Source: Syntrophotaleaceae bacterium (GTDB lineage: Bacteria; Desulfobacterota; Desulfuromonadia; Desulfuromonadales; Syntrophotaleaceae). Taken from it: DNA of 64,000 nt. The notes beneath the pieces are model-generated. The model saw only the letters and a program-made list of their open reading frames with translations. It was not told the origin of the DNA and ran no database searches. This document shows, one piece after another, positions 11,757 through 19,560 of the stretch. The position numbers and the translations under genes are program-made. Position 1 is the first letter of the stretch. Every line of letters starts with the position of its first letter. The stretch covers positions 186,001 to 250,000 of the forward strand of contig JAWKQB010000002.1 of assembly GCA_041390365.1 (NCBI GenBank), in the 5' to 3' direction.

Positions 11757-12857
11757 CTAGCCGCTAGCTGCCGAGTAGTTGGCCGTTTCATTTTTTTCAA
11801 CCGGTGAGCGGTAGGCAGGAAAGAACTGTGCCTTGCCCAGGGGCACGCCGTAGTACAGCGACCAGGCAGTAGCAAGTTTTTTGTAGGCCGTCTCGTCATG
11901 AATCCTTTTGTGGACGGAAAACATGACCCGCAGCGGGGAAAATCCGGCTTTGAAGCGGAAAATGCCGTCATCCTCCTTGTAGCCGCCGCCAAGAAGCATT
12001 CGACGCTTCCCGGTCCTGGCCGCCCACAGGATGGTAGACCACAGGTATTGATTGACAGGACGAACCCGTGAATAATCCATATCCGCTGCCGAAAGGTGCC
12101 AATAGACGTCGTCGCCGCCATGAAAGAAAAGGCCGCCGGCCACAAGATGGTTTTCGAATTCCGCCAGGACCAGAAAAGCGTTGTTCGGCATGGATTCAAA
12201 TATCGTGGTGAAATATTTTAGCGGCAACCTATAGCACTCCAGGGCTTTTCGGCGGTCCATTGTAGAGGCATGAAGTTTTTGAAAGGCTTTTACATCCTCG
12301 ATGGATTCTGCACGGCGCACCCGAACCCCTGCCTTTTCCGCCTGCCGGGTCATGCGTCGCGTATCAGAAGTCAGCGATTTCGACCAGAGAGCGCTTTCAC
12401 CCATGGTCAGGTCGATATAAACGATTTCCCGATTCAGTACCGTATACGCCGGATCGAGCAGGTCTTCGTTGCCATGCCAGGGGGTCATGTGGGCGAATTC
12501 GGCCACAATGTTGTTGCGGCCGCAATACCGTTCGAACCGCTCGACAAAGCTCTTCCGGTCCGATTCACTCAAGCCTCCCTTTTTAACAATCAGGGGTCCG
12601 GTATACTCGGGCGTGAAGATATCCCAACGAGGCTCATTGGCTCCTGCGGCGAAAGGCAGGGTGTTGACCGGCCTAAGGAAAAAAGGGTAGGCGATGGTTG
12701 AATGCTCGCTTTTCCAGACGAACAGTCGGGCGGGGAAACCGCTTTGTTGTTCAATAACCCGGACATATTCAAGGCTTCCCATGACGCAGCACTCCGGCGG
12801 CAGAACTTGCCGCCATCGATCCGCGTCAGATGTCATCAACAGGTCATCCTGGATCAT
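11757..12857 (-). CDS. FemAB/GNAT-fold peptidyl- or acyl-transferase
   Basis: 366 residues. The first half has the FemAB-type segment SLEYVRVIEQQSGFPARLFV. The second half is a GNAT_6 domain: SDTRRMTRQAEKAGVRVRRA, FLVLAEFENHLVAGGLFFHG, HLSAADMDYSRVRPVNQYL. Members transfer aminoacyl or acyl groups, often in peptidoglycan, polysaccharide or lipid modification. I chose the ATG at 12857, which is 8 bases after GGAGG; the ATG at 12863 is too close to it. It follows proline dehydrogenase by 26 bp on the same strand and is probably cotranscribed. The functional link is unclear. Confidence 0.8.
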   Translation of the reverse strand: MIQDDLLMTSDADRWRQVLPPECCVMGSLEYVRVIEQQSGFPARLFVWKSEHSTIAYPFFLRPVNTLPFAAGANEPRWDIFTPEYTGPLIVKKGGLSESDRKSFVERFERYCGRNNIVAEFAHMTPWHGNEDLLDPAYTVLNREIVYIDLTMGESALWSKSLTSDTRRMTRQAEKAGVRVRRAESIEDVKAFQKLHASTMDRRKALECYRLPLKYFTTIFESMPNNAFLVLAEFENHLVAGGLFFHGGDDVYWHLSAADMDYSRVRPVNQYLWSTILWAARTGKRRMLLGGGYKEDDGIFRFKAGFSPLRVMFSVHKRIHDETAYKKLATAWSLYYGVPLGKAQFFPAYRSPVEKNETANYSAASG

Positions 12858-12883
12858 CGTCATGTCCTCCGTCCGCAGCGGTT

Positions 12884-13810
12884 TTAAAACGGCACCCGGC
12901 GACAGGATTCATTTATCCGGCGCAAAATTCCTTCCGGTATCCTGCGAATGCAGCCCAGGGTGTAAGCATACCAATTGCCGCCATACGGCACGTAACAGCG
13001 GACATTGAATCCCTCCTGAATCAGGCGTTTCTGCAGATCAGTCCGAACACCATAGAGCAGCTGCAATTCAAAGGAATCCGGGGCAATTCCCGCTTCGGCG
13101 GAAAGCTTTTGCGAGTAAAAGAGAAAACCGGCATCGTGGGTGGCAATGGCCGGTCGCCATCCGCGGGTCAAAAGCAGCTCCAGATCCTCCCGAAAGACTT
13201 GTTCAACTTGAGATTTCCGGCGATATACGATCTCGGAGGTTTCCCAATATCCGCCTTTCACAAGTCTGATGCTGGCACCGGCATCGAGCAGGCGGCGGAG
13301 ATCTCCTCGGCGTTGGCGCAGATAGGACTGGAGAACAATGCCGACCGTTGCCGGGCCATAGAGTTGCAGCATGTCCTCGAAAATAGCGAGGGTTTTTTCG
13401 ACATAGGGGGATTCCTCCATGTCGATGCAGACAAAATTTCCCAACTTCTCGGCGCTGTCGAGAATCCGTCGCAGCAGATGGCGGCACATGGATTCGTCAA
13501 TGTCAAGACCGATCTGGGTGAGCTTGACCGAAAGGTTGCAGTCCAGGCCCTCCTGTCCCATGCGCTCCAGGGCAGCGATATTGGCCTCTGCTGCTGAGAT
13601 CGCTTCGGCTTTCTCCCGAATATGGGTTCCTATAAAATTCAACGTTCCCTTCATGGCATTGGCATTAAGCTGCTTGACCGCCGCGACCCCCGCATCCAGG
13701 TCTTCCCCCGCAACAAATTGCCATGCAATGTCACGTATTCCCGGTGTGCTCACAATCGCTTTGCGAAGCCAAGGCTGACCGGCCACGGTCGACAAGATGC
13801 TTCGAATCAT
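12884..13810 (-). CDS. putA-like: Proline dehydrogenase (monofunctional, FAD-dependent)
   Basis: 308 residues, a TIM-barrel ProDH that oxidises proline to pyrroline-5-carboxylate. Diagnostic parts are the strand NLSVKLTQIGLDID, FVCIDMEESPYVEKTL, the lysine strand IRLVKGGYWE, IATHDAG, and the C-terminal signature CYVPYGGNWYAYTLGCIRR. There is no P5C dehydrogenase fusion. ATG at 13810 follows AAGGAGA; an upstream in-frame TTG at 13834 overlaps that ribosome site and is less likely. It heads a two-gene operon with the FemAB-like gene. I use a descriptive label because bacterial monofunctional enzymes carry various names. Confidence 0.92.
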   Translation of the reverse strand: MIRSILSTVAGQPWLRKAIVSTPGIRDIAWQFVAGEDLDAGVAAVKQLNANAMKGTLNFIGTHIREKAEAISAAEANIAALERMGQEGLDCNLSVKLTQIGLDIDESMCRHLLRRILDSAEKLGNFVCIDMEESPYVEKTLAIFEDMLQLYGPATVGIVLQSYLRQRRGDLRRLLDAGASIRLVKGGYWETSEIVYRRKSQVEQVFREDLELLLTRGWRPAIATHDAGFLFYSQKLSAEAGIAPDSFELQLLYGVRTDLQKRLIQEGFNVRCYVPYGGNWYAYTLGCIRRIPEGILRRINESCRRVPF

Positions 13811-14047
13811 GATTGAGATGTCTCCTTCCGACAATACAAGACGAGGCTTAGGATTAATTTGTCCTTATGACTTGCGTGTTAAGCATAGCTCATAGAAGCA
13901 ATCTTTCAATTGTCGGCCCGGGTTTTCTCCAGATGCATTCTCATTATCGAGAAGAGCGCACCAAAATTATTGAATTGATGAGTGAATCGAGGACGTGATC
14001 GGGGATATTCAGGTGGGGCATGGCATGAAGCGAGGGTCTCTGAAGAG

Positions 14048-14076
14048 AGAAAAACCCCCGGATGGTCACCGGGGGC
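14048..14076 (-). terminator. rho-independent terminator of the EF-hand gene
   Basis: On the minus strand CCCCCGG (14055-14061 on plus) pairs with CCGGGGG (14069-14075). It is followed on the minus strand by a T run, and lies 10 bp past the EF-hand stop codon. Confidence 0.8.
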
Positions 14077-14085
14077 CTGGAGATT

Positions 14086-14337
14086 TCAGTTCTGTTTTTC
14101 TGTCGGTTCGAAGGCGGCAAATTCGGCTTCGTCCAGTTTGCCGTCCTGGTTGGCGTCGACTTTCTTGAATTCCTGGTTAAGGGATTCTGAGCTTGCCGCT
14201 TCCTGACCGGAAATGTATCCATCCTGATCGACATCAAGGGTTTGGAAAGTCGAAGGGGCACTTTCTTCACCGGCAAAGGCGGTGACGGAAAACAATACAG
14301 CGGCCAGCAGACAAAGGTTGGTCAGGATCCTTTTCAT
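14086..14337 (-). CDS. Small exported EF-hand calcium-binding protein
   Basis: 83 residues. The signal peptide is MKRILTNLCLLAAVLFSVTA ending near FAGEES. Two canonical EF-hand loops follow, DVDQDGYISGQEA and DANQDGKLDEAEF, with Asp/Asn/Gly/Glu at the expected calcium-ligand positions. The mature protein is little more than one EF-hand pair, suited to periplasmic calcium binding. The ATG is preceded by GGAGG in the sequence ACGGAGGAAAACC. A sigma-54 promoter lies 63 bp upstream and a terminator just downstream, so it is a monocistronic RpoN-dependent unit. The partner is unknown. Confidence 0.88.
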   Translation of the reverse strand: MKRILTNLCLLAAVLFSVTAFAGEESAPSTFQTLDVDQDGYISGQEAASSESLNQEFKKVDANQDGKLDEAEFAAFEPTEKQN

Positions 14338-14399
14338 GGTTTTCCTCCGTTCTGGTAAGGGTTTATGATTTGCCCAAATGGCTGTCGCTAAAGATAGGA

Positions 14400-14416
14400 T
14401 GGCAACCTTTGTGCCA
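14400..14416 (-). promoter_or_regulatory. sigma-54 promoter of the EF-hand gene
   Basis: The minus strand reads TGGCACAAAGGTTGCC: TGGCAC (-24), 5 bp, TTGCC (-12), with exact GG-N10-GC spacing. It sits 63 bp upstream of the ATG at 14337. Confidence 0.85.
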
Positions 14417-14487
14417 AGCTGGAAAACCGTGAAAAAACGGATAATTGGAAGGCGTTATTGAAAGAAGATCCGGAATGCGCTCTTTTT

Positions 14488-14522
14488 TCGTCTCCTGCCG
14501 ACGACAGGAGACAGGGTTTTTT
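14488..14522 (+). terminator. terminator-like hairpin with plus-strand T run and no gene assigned
   Basis: GTCTCCTG (14490-14497) pairs with CAGGAGAC (14505-14512), then AGGG and seven Ts on the plus strand. Both flanking genes are on the minus strand, so the hairpin has no known transcript to end. Confidence 0.45.
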
Positions 14523-14609
14523 TCGGTTCGCTTTGATGATAGGCTGCTAACCGCTCAACTTGCTTGTGTCGCCAGCCGCCGACATGCGATTGTCAAGGCA
14601 GAGAAACAT

Positions 14610-15287
14610 CTAAGGGAGATTTAGTTTTCTGCAAAGTTCATTCAATTGGGAGGAGTTGAGGTCGATGAACTTGACCCCTATGCCGGGAAAGGAGTCCCGG
14701 CTGCCCCAGGGTATGACGTTCTGAATTTGAACCTGGTAGGGGGAAGGTTCCGAAAAATGGATAAACCGAACCCAGGCTCTTTCGGTCATATTCCAGTTTC
14801 CAACCGAAAACAAAAAACAGCCTCCCAGGGAGATGTCGCGGGTCACGGTTTTTTCTGTCCGATCATCGAAAAAATTTTCGTCAGGACTTAACAGGGCGCA
14901 AAAATGTGCTGTGATCCGTTTGCTTTCCCGAAAAGTCCTTCCCGGATTGGGGAGGCAAAATTGTTCCAAAAAATGACCCAAGGGGTCTTCCCGATCCAGG
15001 GAATGGCCGAGCAGCAGGCCCCGAAAACATTGTCCCGAGGAATCCCAGCGAAGTCTCAAGGTCGGATAGAAATCGGAAATTTCCTGAAGGATTGCCTTTT
15101 CTGAAGGGGTGGCTCTTACGGCTTTCAGGACATCCAGAATCGTTCCGCTGAACGCCTTGATCTGCAGCCTCCGCCGCATCTCCAGAACGGAATTTACCGT
15201 TTCGAACCGCATGCCAATGGTTTTCAATGCGCTTTCAAGGGCAAGGCGCGTTTTGGAATTGTCGGCGAGTATCAAAACCTGGGTCAT
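14610..15287 (-). CDS. PilZ-domain protein with receiver-like N terminus
   Basis: 225 residues. The C-terminal half is a PilZ domain with both c-di-GMP binding motifs: RESKR (120-124) and DISLGG (151-156), then FPGIGVKFIDLN. The N-terminal half (VLILADNSKTRLALESALKTI) folds like a response-regulator receiver but lacks the acidic pair and phospho-acceptor, so it is probably a protein-interaction module. The protein likely reads c-di-GMP and relays it by contact. It lies downstream of the amyloid exporter gene on the same strand but across a 500-bp gap, so cotranscription is doubtful. Confidence 0.82.
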   Translation of the reverse strand: MTQVLILADNSKTRLALESALKTIGMRFETVNSVLEMRRRLQIKAFSGTILDVLKAVRATPSEKAILQEISDFYPTLRLRWDSSGQCFRGLLLGHSLDREDPLGHFLEQFCLPNPGRTFRESKRITAHFCALLSPDENFFDDRTEKTVTRDISLGGCFLFSVGNWNMTERAWVRFIHFSEPSPYQVQIQNVIPWGSRDSFPGIGVKFIDLNSSQLNELCRKLNLP

Positions 15288-15788
15288 TACAAACCTTTCA
15301 ACGTCATGTCGAGTCCCAGCCCTGCATTAAAATGTAACATGTTTCCCTCATTCATATCGGCACCTGATTTAACTTCATTGAGGGCTGGTCAACTTTTTTT
15401 CAATGAAGGAGAAGAAAGAAGCCCCTGTTGCCGGCAGGGTTTTCTTATTGGGGAGGCCGGGTTGTGCCAGCGAAACGAACACAGAACGGATTGTTTGACT
15501 GGAAAAGCAAAAGAGCCCGATCCCCTTGCTAATATCTCCCGCATTAAACGGAAGATCAAGCACGGACCAGGCTCTTTTCCCCCGATACCTCCGGAACGAC
15601 TTTCTCCATCGGTTTCGCACATTCCCGGTACCGAACAACGGGTCCCAGGAATGTGGTTGCGGGGGTGCCGATTCCGCCGCTAACACCTCCGGGCCGGTGG
15701 TTTGCCGGCAACGGGGAACGACGGAATCTACAATTTCAGTATACTGAACCAGTCGTTGGGGCGCAACCCGGTTTCCGTTAAAATGCCG
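15288..15788. other. 500-bp intergenic region with an inverted repeat
   Basis: It separates the exporter gene from the PilZ gene. It holds one clear inverted repeat (15510-15577) and otherwise nothing I recognise. Short open frames here have no ribosome sites or family character. Confidence 0.5.
15510..15577. repeat. inverted repeat, possible terminator or small mobile remnant
   Basis: AAAGAGCCCGATCC (15510-15523) pairs with GGACCAGGCTCTTT (15564-15577), 12 of 14 positions matching. The arms end in A and T runs and enclose a 40-base loop. It could be a bidirectional terminator or an RNA element. Confidence 0.45.
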
Positions 15789-17489
15789 TCAGAAGGTCAT
15801 CGGCACCCGCAGGGTCAATTGCACATCAGGCGCCTCTTCGGTCAAACCTCCGGAAAGCGAGAGGTTCAGGTTGCTGTTGTTGCTCAAGCGGTAGGATCCC
15901 CCCAGAAGCAGGCTGCCGACGTGGGTGGTAATCGCCCCAGGCGGTTCATCATCGTCAAACTTGGATTTCAGGATGATGTTGTGTTCATAGCCGAGGCTGA
16001 AAGAGGCTTTTTCGTTAATTCCGTATCCTACCCCAAAGTTGAAGCCGATGGTGTCGCCCGGTTCCACATCGCTGAAGCCCCATTTGTCGCTATCGATATC
16101 GTTTCGATCGAAATAGTACATGTAGCTGACTGAGCCGAAAAAGACGGCAGGATCGGATGGGAAAATCGCCGTCAGACTCGGCTGAATGCCCCAGAAGCCT
16201 GAACCGGTGGGCAGTTCGGAAGGCAGGTTGGAGTCGGGGTCGATATCCACCTCGAAAGGATCCGTGCCGCTATCCGATTTGACGCGGATGCCGCCGATGA
16301 AAATCGGGCCGTTCCCCTGTGGCATGTTGAACTGGTAACGCAGGCCGAATTCGATATCGCCGAGGTCGTTGCCGTCCGAATCGAAGGACTCGGGAGTATC
16401 ATCCGTGTTCTGGGAGTCTCTCGAACTGGACTCATCGCGGTACACATAGGGGATTTTCAGCTCCAGTTCCATCCGGTTGGTCAGGCCGTAGCGCGTGGTC
16501 AGGGCGCCGACGAAGGCGTTCCGGTTGACGCTTCTGACGTCGATCAGGCCGATGGTGATGGCGGGAATGATCGTATATCCAAGCAGGGCCACCCGAGTGG
16601 AAGAGGAGTAGGAGTATTGCAGGGAGGGCTCCAGAACCCATTTCCCCTTCGGGGTCAGCACGCCCTGGCGTTCGAATATGGCCTCGATCTCCTGATATTT
16701 TTCCTCCTCCGGTTGCTTTTCCGGCGGGCGGCCGACGGGCTGGGCCGGCGTTGCAGGGCCCGCAGTGCTTGCGACCCGGGTCGTGGTGGCGGGCGTGACG
16801 GGTTGGGCGGGCTGTGTCGATGGTTTTGCCATTCCCAGTTTCACCTGCATGGCTTCGATCCGCTGCTGTTGTTCATTCATGGTCTTTTCCAACTTGTCCC
16901 GATAGGCCATGTATCTGGACTGCTCCTCCGCAAACTGCTGCTGCAGCCGTGCGAGTTGCTCCCTTTCCGCCTCCAGGAATTGCCGCATTCGGGTCATCTC
17001 TTCCGGGGTAGGCGTCTGCCCTGACAATTCGGACTCCCCGGGGCCCCGGCCACTGATGGTGGAAGAGGTTTTTTCGGAAATCGGAGCGGGAAGCTGTTTT
17101 TGCCATGTGACTTCTATGGTGCGATCCCTCTGTTTTATGGAATAGGAAGGCAGGTTGGAGTGCTCGGCTTCGAGCACGACTCTGGTTGTCCCATGATCGT
17201 GTCCCACCCGCAAAATTTTGAATCCGTCCGTTGCAGGATAGGACGCTTTTTCCAGCTCCGGGACCACCTTCTGAATATCGAGGACAAGGCGGGCCGGCCC
17301 GGTCAGTTCGAAGTAACGAAAACCCTCAATTTTTCCGTCTGTCTCCAGAAGCGCTCGGCCTTCGCCTACCATCAGGGACAGCAGTTTCCTGGCGGGCACA
17401 TCTTTTGACGACGGTTCCTCAAGACTCAGACAGAGGTTCGGGTAAAGCAGAAGCAGTGCAAGAGAAAAGATCAGGGCCAAAGTCCGCAT
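15789..17489 (-). CDS. AMIN / coiled-coil / outer-membrane beta-barrel exporter (FapF-like)
   Basis: 566 residues. Signal peptide about 1-22. An AMIN domain at about 45-130 (FRYFELTGPARLVLDIQKVV) suggests binding to peptidoglycan. A coiled coil follows at about 163-220 (EEMTRMRQFLEAEREQLARL), then a Pro/Thr-rich linker. The C-terminal part (about 285-566) is an alternating beta-barrel ending LTLRVPMTF with terminal Phe, as in outer-membrane proteins. FapF, the amyloid secretion porin of Pseudomonas, also has a periplasmic coiled coil before its barrel, but I know of no AMIN domain in it. It lies 105 bp after the sigma-54 activator on the same strand and opposite the amyloid-like cassette. The exporter role is inferred from architecture and context. 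Confidence 0.78.
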   Translation of the reverse strand: MRTLALIFSLALLLLYPNLCLSLEEPSSKDVPARKLLSLMVGEGRALLETDGKIEGFRYFELTGPARLVLDIQKVVPELEKASYPATDGFKILRVGHDHGTTRVVLEAEHSNLPSYSIKQRDRTIEVTWQKQLPAPISEKTSSTISGRGPGESELSGQTPTPEEMTRMRQFLEAEREQLARLQQQFAEEQSRYMAYRDKLEKTMNEQQQRIEAMQVKLGMAKPSTQPAQPVTPATTTRVASTAGPATPAQPVGRPPEKQPEEEKYQEIEAIFERQGVLTPKGKWVLEPSLQYSYSSSTRVALLGYTIIPAITIGLIDVRSVNRNAFVGALTTRYGLTNRMELELKIPYVYRDESSSRDSQNTDDTPESFDSDGNDLGDIEFGLRYQFNMPQGNGPIFIGGIRVKSDSGTDPFEVDIDPDSNLPSELPTGSGFWGIQPSLTAIFPSDPAVFFGSVSYMYYFDRNDIDSDKWGFSDVEPGDTIGFNFGVGYGINEKASFSLGYEHNIILKSKFDDDEPPGAITTHVGSLLLGGSYRLSNNSNLNLSLSGGLTEEAPDVQLTLRVPMTF

Positions 17490-17594
17490 ATAACCCTCCT
17501 TTAGCAGTCAAAAGCAGCCTGTTGGAAAGGGGATTCCGGGAACCGGGGGCTTGCCCCTTCCGGCCCGGAGTTCCAGTTCGAAAGAGAAGGATCT

Positions 17595-18929
17595 TCATAC
17601 GATATTGAATTTGTTCATCAGGCGATAAAGAGTGACTCGCGACACTCCGAGATGCCGCGCAGTTTGGGACACGTTGTTTCCGTTCATTTTCAGACAGCGC
17701 TGGATGGTTTCCATTTCGGCTTTGTCCCGCGCGTCGTCCAAAGAAATCCTGCTTCTTGTGGCAGTCCTCTTCTCCAGCCCAAGGTCGGCAGGGGTGATAA
17801 GGGTGTTTTCGGTCATTATGACCGCCCGTTGTACCCTGTTGATCAACTCCCTCACATTACCCTGCCAGTCGTGGGTTCGCATGGTCAGCATGGCCTGTTT
17901 GCTGAAACCTTTGGCTTTGGAGATCTGCTCGCGGGAAAACTTCTCGAAAAAGGTAATGGCCAGTAATTCGATATCCCCCTCGCGTTCCCGAAGGGGGGGC
18001 ATTTTCAGGTGCAGCACATTCAGACGGTAATAGAGGTCCTCGCGAAAGGTCCCCTCTTTCACAGCCTTTTCAAGATTCACATGGGTAGCGGCAATAACGC
18101 GGACATCCAAGGGAATGCTCCGGGTCGAACCGATCCTTTCGATGGTTTTCTCCTGAAGAAAGCGCAACAGGTTCACTTGCAGATTGAGCGGCAGATCGCC
18201 GATTTCGTCGAGAAGGATTGTGCCGCCGCCGGCCGCCTCAAAATGCCCGATCTTGCGTTGATTGGCGCCGGTGAAAGCGCCTTTTTCATGCCCGAATAGT
18301 TCGGATTGGATGAGATGGATAGGCAGGGCGCCGCAATTCACGGCGATGAAGGGGCCCTTGTGACGTGCGGAATGACGATGTATCGCCCTCGCCGCCAATT
18401 CCTTGCCCGTACCGCTTTCCCCTCGGATCAGAACAGGGCTTTCTGCGTGCCGGATTTTTGCAAGATCGGAAAAAAGCTCACGCATGACCGGGCTGTTGCC
18501 GATCATCTGGTAATCGAAGCCGGATGGAGGGTTGTTTCGAAGCTTGTCCTTCAATCTGCCCTTGCCGTAAGCGCGTCCGAGGGTGACCAGCAGACGGGGC
18601 AGATCCGGTGGAAGGGTATGATAATCGTAGAAATTATGAGCGACAAATTTGCACAACAGAAACCGGGACATGCAATCGGCGGGCAGGAGGGCAATCCATT
18701 CCATGTTTCGGCATGCCGAAAAAATCTTTTCAATATCTTCCAGTAGATCATCACTGAAACGGTTGATGGCCAGAATGCCTACTACGCAATCCTCGTTGGC
18801 GGATTTCAATTCTCTTGCCTGATCGATACCCCTTGCCTGAACGATTTCCCAGCCCTCTTCAATAACTCCTGACAACGGGGCAAGCGAGTCCGCATCGAGT
18901 TGCAGGACAAGCAGCTTTCGGGTCAACAT
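17595..18929 (-). CDS. VpsR-like sigma-54-dependent transcriptional activator
   Basis: 444 residues. The N-terminal domain (about 1-130) resembles the degenerate receiver of VpsR-type regulators. The AAA+ domain has Walker A GESGTGKE (170-177), the sigma-54 contact loop GAFTGA (217-222), Walker B ILLDEIGD (238-245) and an arginine-finger region FREDLYYRL. A Fis-type HTH ends the protein (NNVSQTARHLGVSRVTLYRL). A GGGAG site precedes the ATG. VpsR in Vibrio binds c-di-GMP and drives biofilm genes; similar ligand binding here is inferred. The gene is divergent from the amyloid-like cassette, which begins with a sigma-54 promoter, so the cassette is the obvious target. Confidence 0.9.
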   Translation of the reverse strand: MLTRKLLVLQLDADSLAPLSGVIEEGWEIVQARGIDQARELKSANEDCVVGILAINRFSDDLLEDIEKIFSACRNMEWIALLPADCMSRFLLCKFVAHNFYDYHTLPPDLPRLLVTLGRAYGKGRLKDKLRNNPPSGFDYQMIGNSPVMRELFSDLAKIRHAESPVLIRGESGTGKELAARAIHRHSARHKGPFIAVNCGALPIHLIQSELFGHEKGAFTGANQRKIGHFEAAGGGTILLDEIGDLPLNLQVNLLRFLQEKTIERIGSTRSIPLDVRVIAATHVNLEKAVKEGTFREDLYYRLNVLHLKMPPLREREGDIELLAITFFEKFSREQISKAKGFSKQAMLTMRTHDWQGNVRELINRVQRAVIMTENTLITPADLGLEKRTATRSRISLDDARDKAEMETIQRCLKMNGNNVSQTARHLGVSRVTLYRLMNKFNIV

Positions 18930-19248
18930 TGTCTGTCTCCCTCAGTTGATAATCCAATCTCAGGCATTTCCCCAATATGAGTGATCCCGGACAGCAGGGG
19001 CTCTCGCTGTCGAGGCTGTCACAGGAGTACTGGTCAGCACAGTGATTGTCTGGCAGGAGAACTGGCAGAGGGACATGATGTCGAAAAGAGGAATCTCCTG
19101 GCCGTCCATCTGATCAAACCAAAATGATTGCAGCAATTAAGATTTTGTCATGATGTATATCCTATAATGAAAATATTCGATGTCAACCCTGGCACTCCAT
19201 TTTTAGGCAGGCGAATCGACCCATTGCAGCGTGAATATCTTGGCGGGA

Positions 19249-19266
19249 TGTAACATATCCGTTACA
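19249..19266. promoter_or_regulatory. candidate upstream activator site
   Basis: TGTAAC, six bases, GTTACA: perfect 6-bp arms, about 200 bp upstream of the sigma-54 promoter, a usual distance for an enhancer-binding protein. Confidence 0.5.
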
Positions 19267-19412
19267 GGTGCCGGCCTGGCTGGGAGTGGTGGGCATGCCC
19301 TGTTAAACAGGCTGTCCCGCTCTCTACTTCGCCGGCCTCCGGTATGAGACCTGTTTCATTTACTTTACAATCCGGCCCCTTTCCAGCTTTCCCCGGAAGT
19401 GCCTCTTTTTGC

Positions 19413-19440
19413 TAAATTATTGTTTGGAAACAATAATTTA
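19413..19440. promoter_or_regulatory. perfect 13-bp-arm palindrome next to sigma-54 promoter
   Basis: TAAATTATTGTTT, GG, AAACAATAATTTA: both arms match exactly. It ends 18 bp before the -24 element. It is probably the operator of a dimeric regulator, possibly the adjacent VpsR-like activator. It is AT-rich in an otherwise GC-rich area. Confidence 0.75.
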
Positions 19441-19458
19441 CGGTCATAGTGCATCGAA

Positions 19459-19473
19459 TGGTACGCTCCTTGC
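19459..19473 (+). promoter_or_regulatory. sigma-54 promoter of the amyloid-like cassette
   Basis: TGGTACGCTCCTTGC has the exact GG-N10-GC spacing of -24/-12 promoters. It lies 87 bp upstream of the first cassette ATG and faces it. Confidence 0.85.
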
Positions 19474-19560
19474 CCTTAGAGAAGTCCGTATGCCGGGTGT
19501 CTTTCCAGCTATCACAACGATTGGCAATTGAACTCGTCACCAAGACAAAGGAGGCAGTAC

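Larger units (their letters stand above)
18930..19560. other. 630-bp divergent regulatory region of the amyloid-like locus
   Basis: No gene is visible. It holds a TGTAAC-N6-GTTACA inverted repeat (19249-19266), an imperfect ATGAGAC-CT-GTTTCAT repeat (19344-19359), a perfect 28-bp palindrome (19413-19440) and a sigma-54 promoter (19459-19473). Its length and palindromes suit binding of an enhancer protein and DNA bending. Confidence 0.7.

Noticed and set aside
15375..15686. 103-residue minus-strand frame between PilZ and exporter genes
   Set aside because: No ribosome site, no family pattern, and it is crossed by the inverted repeat at 15510-15577.
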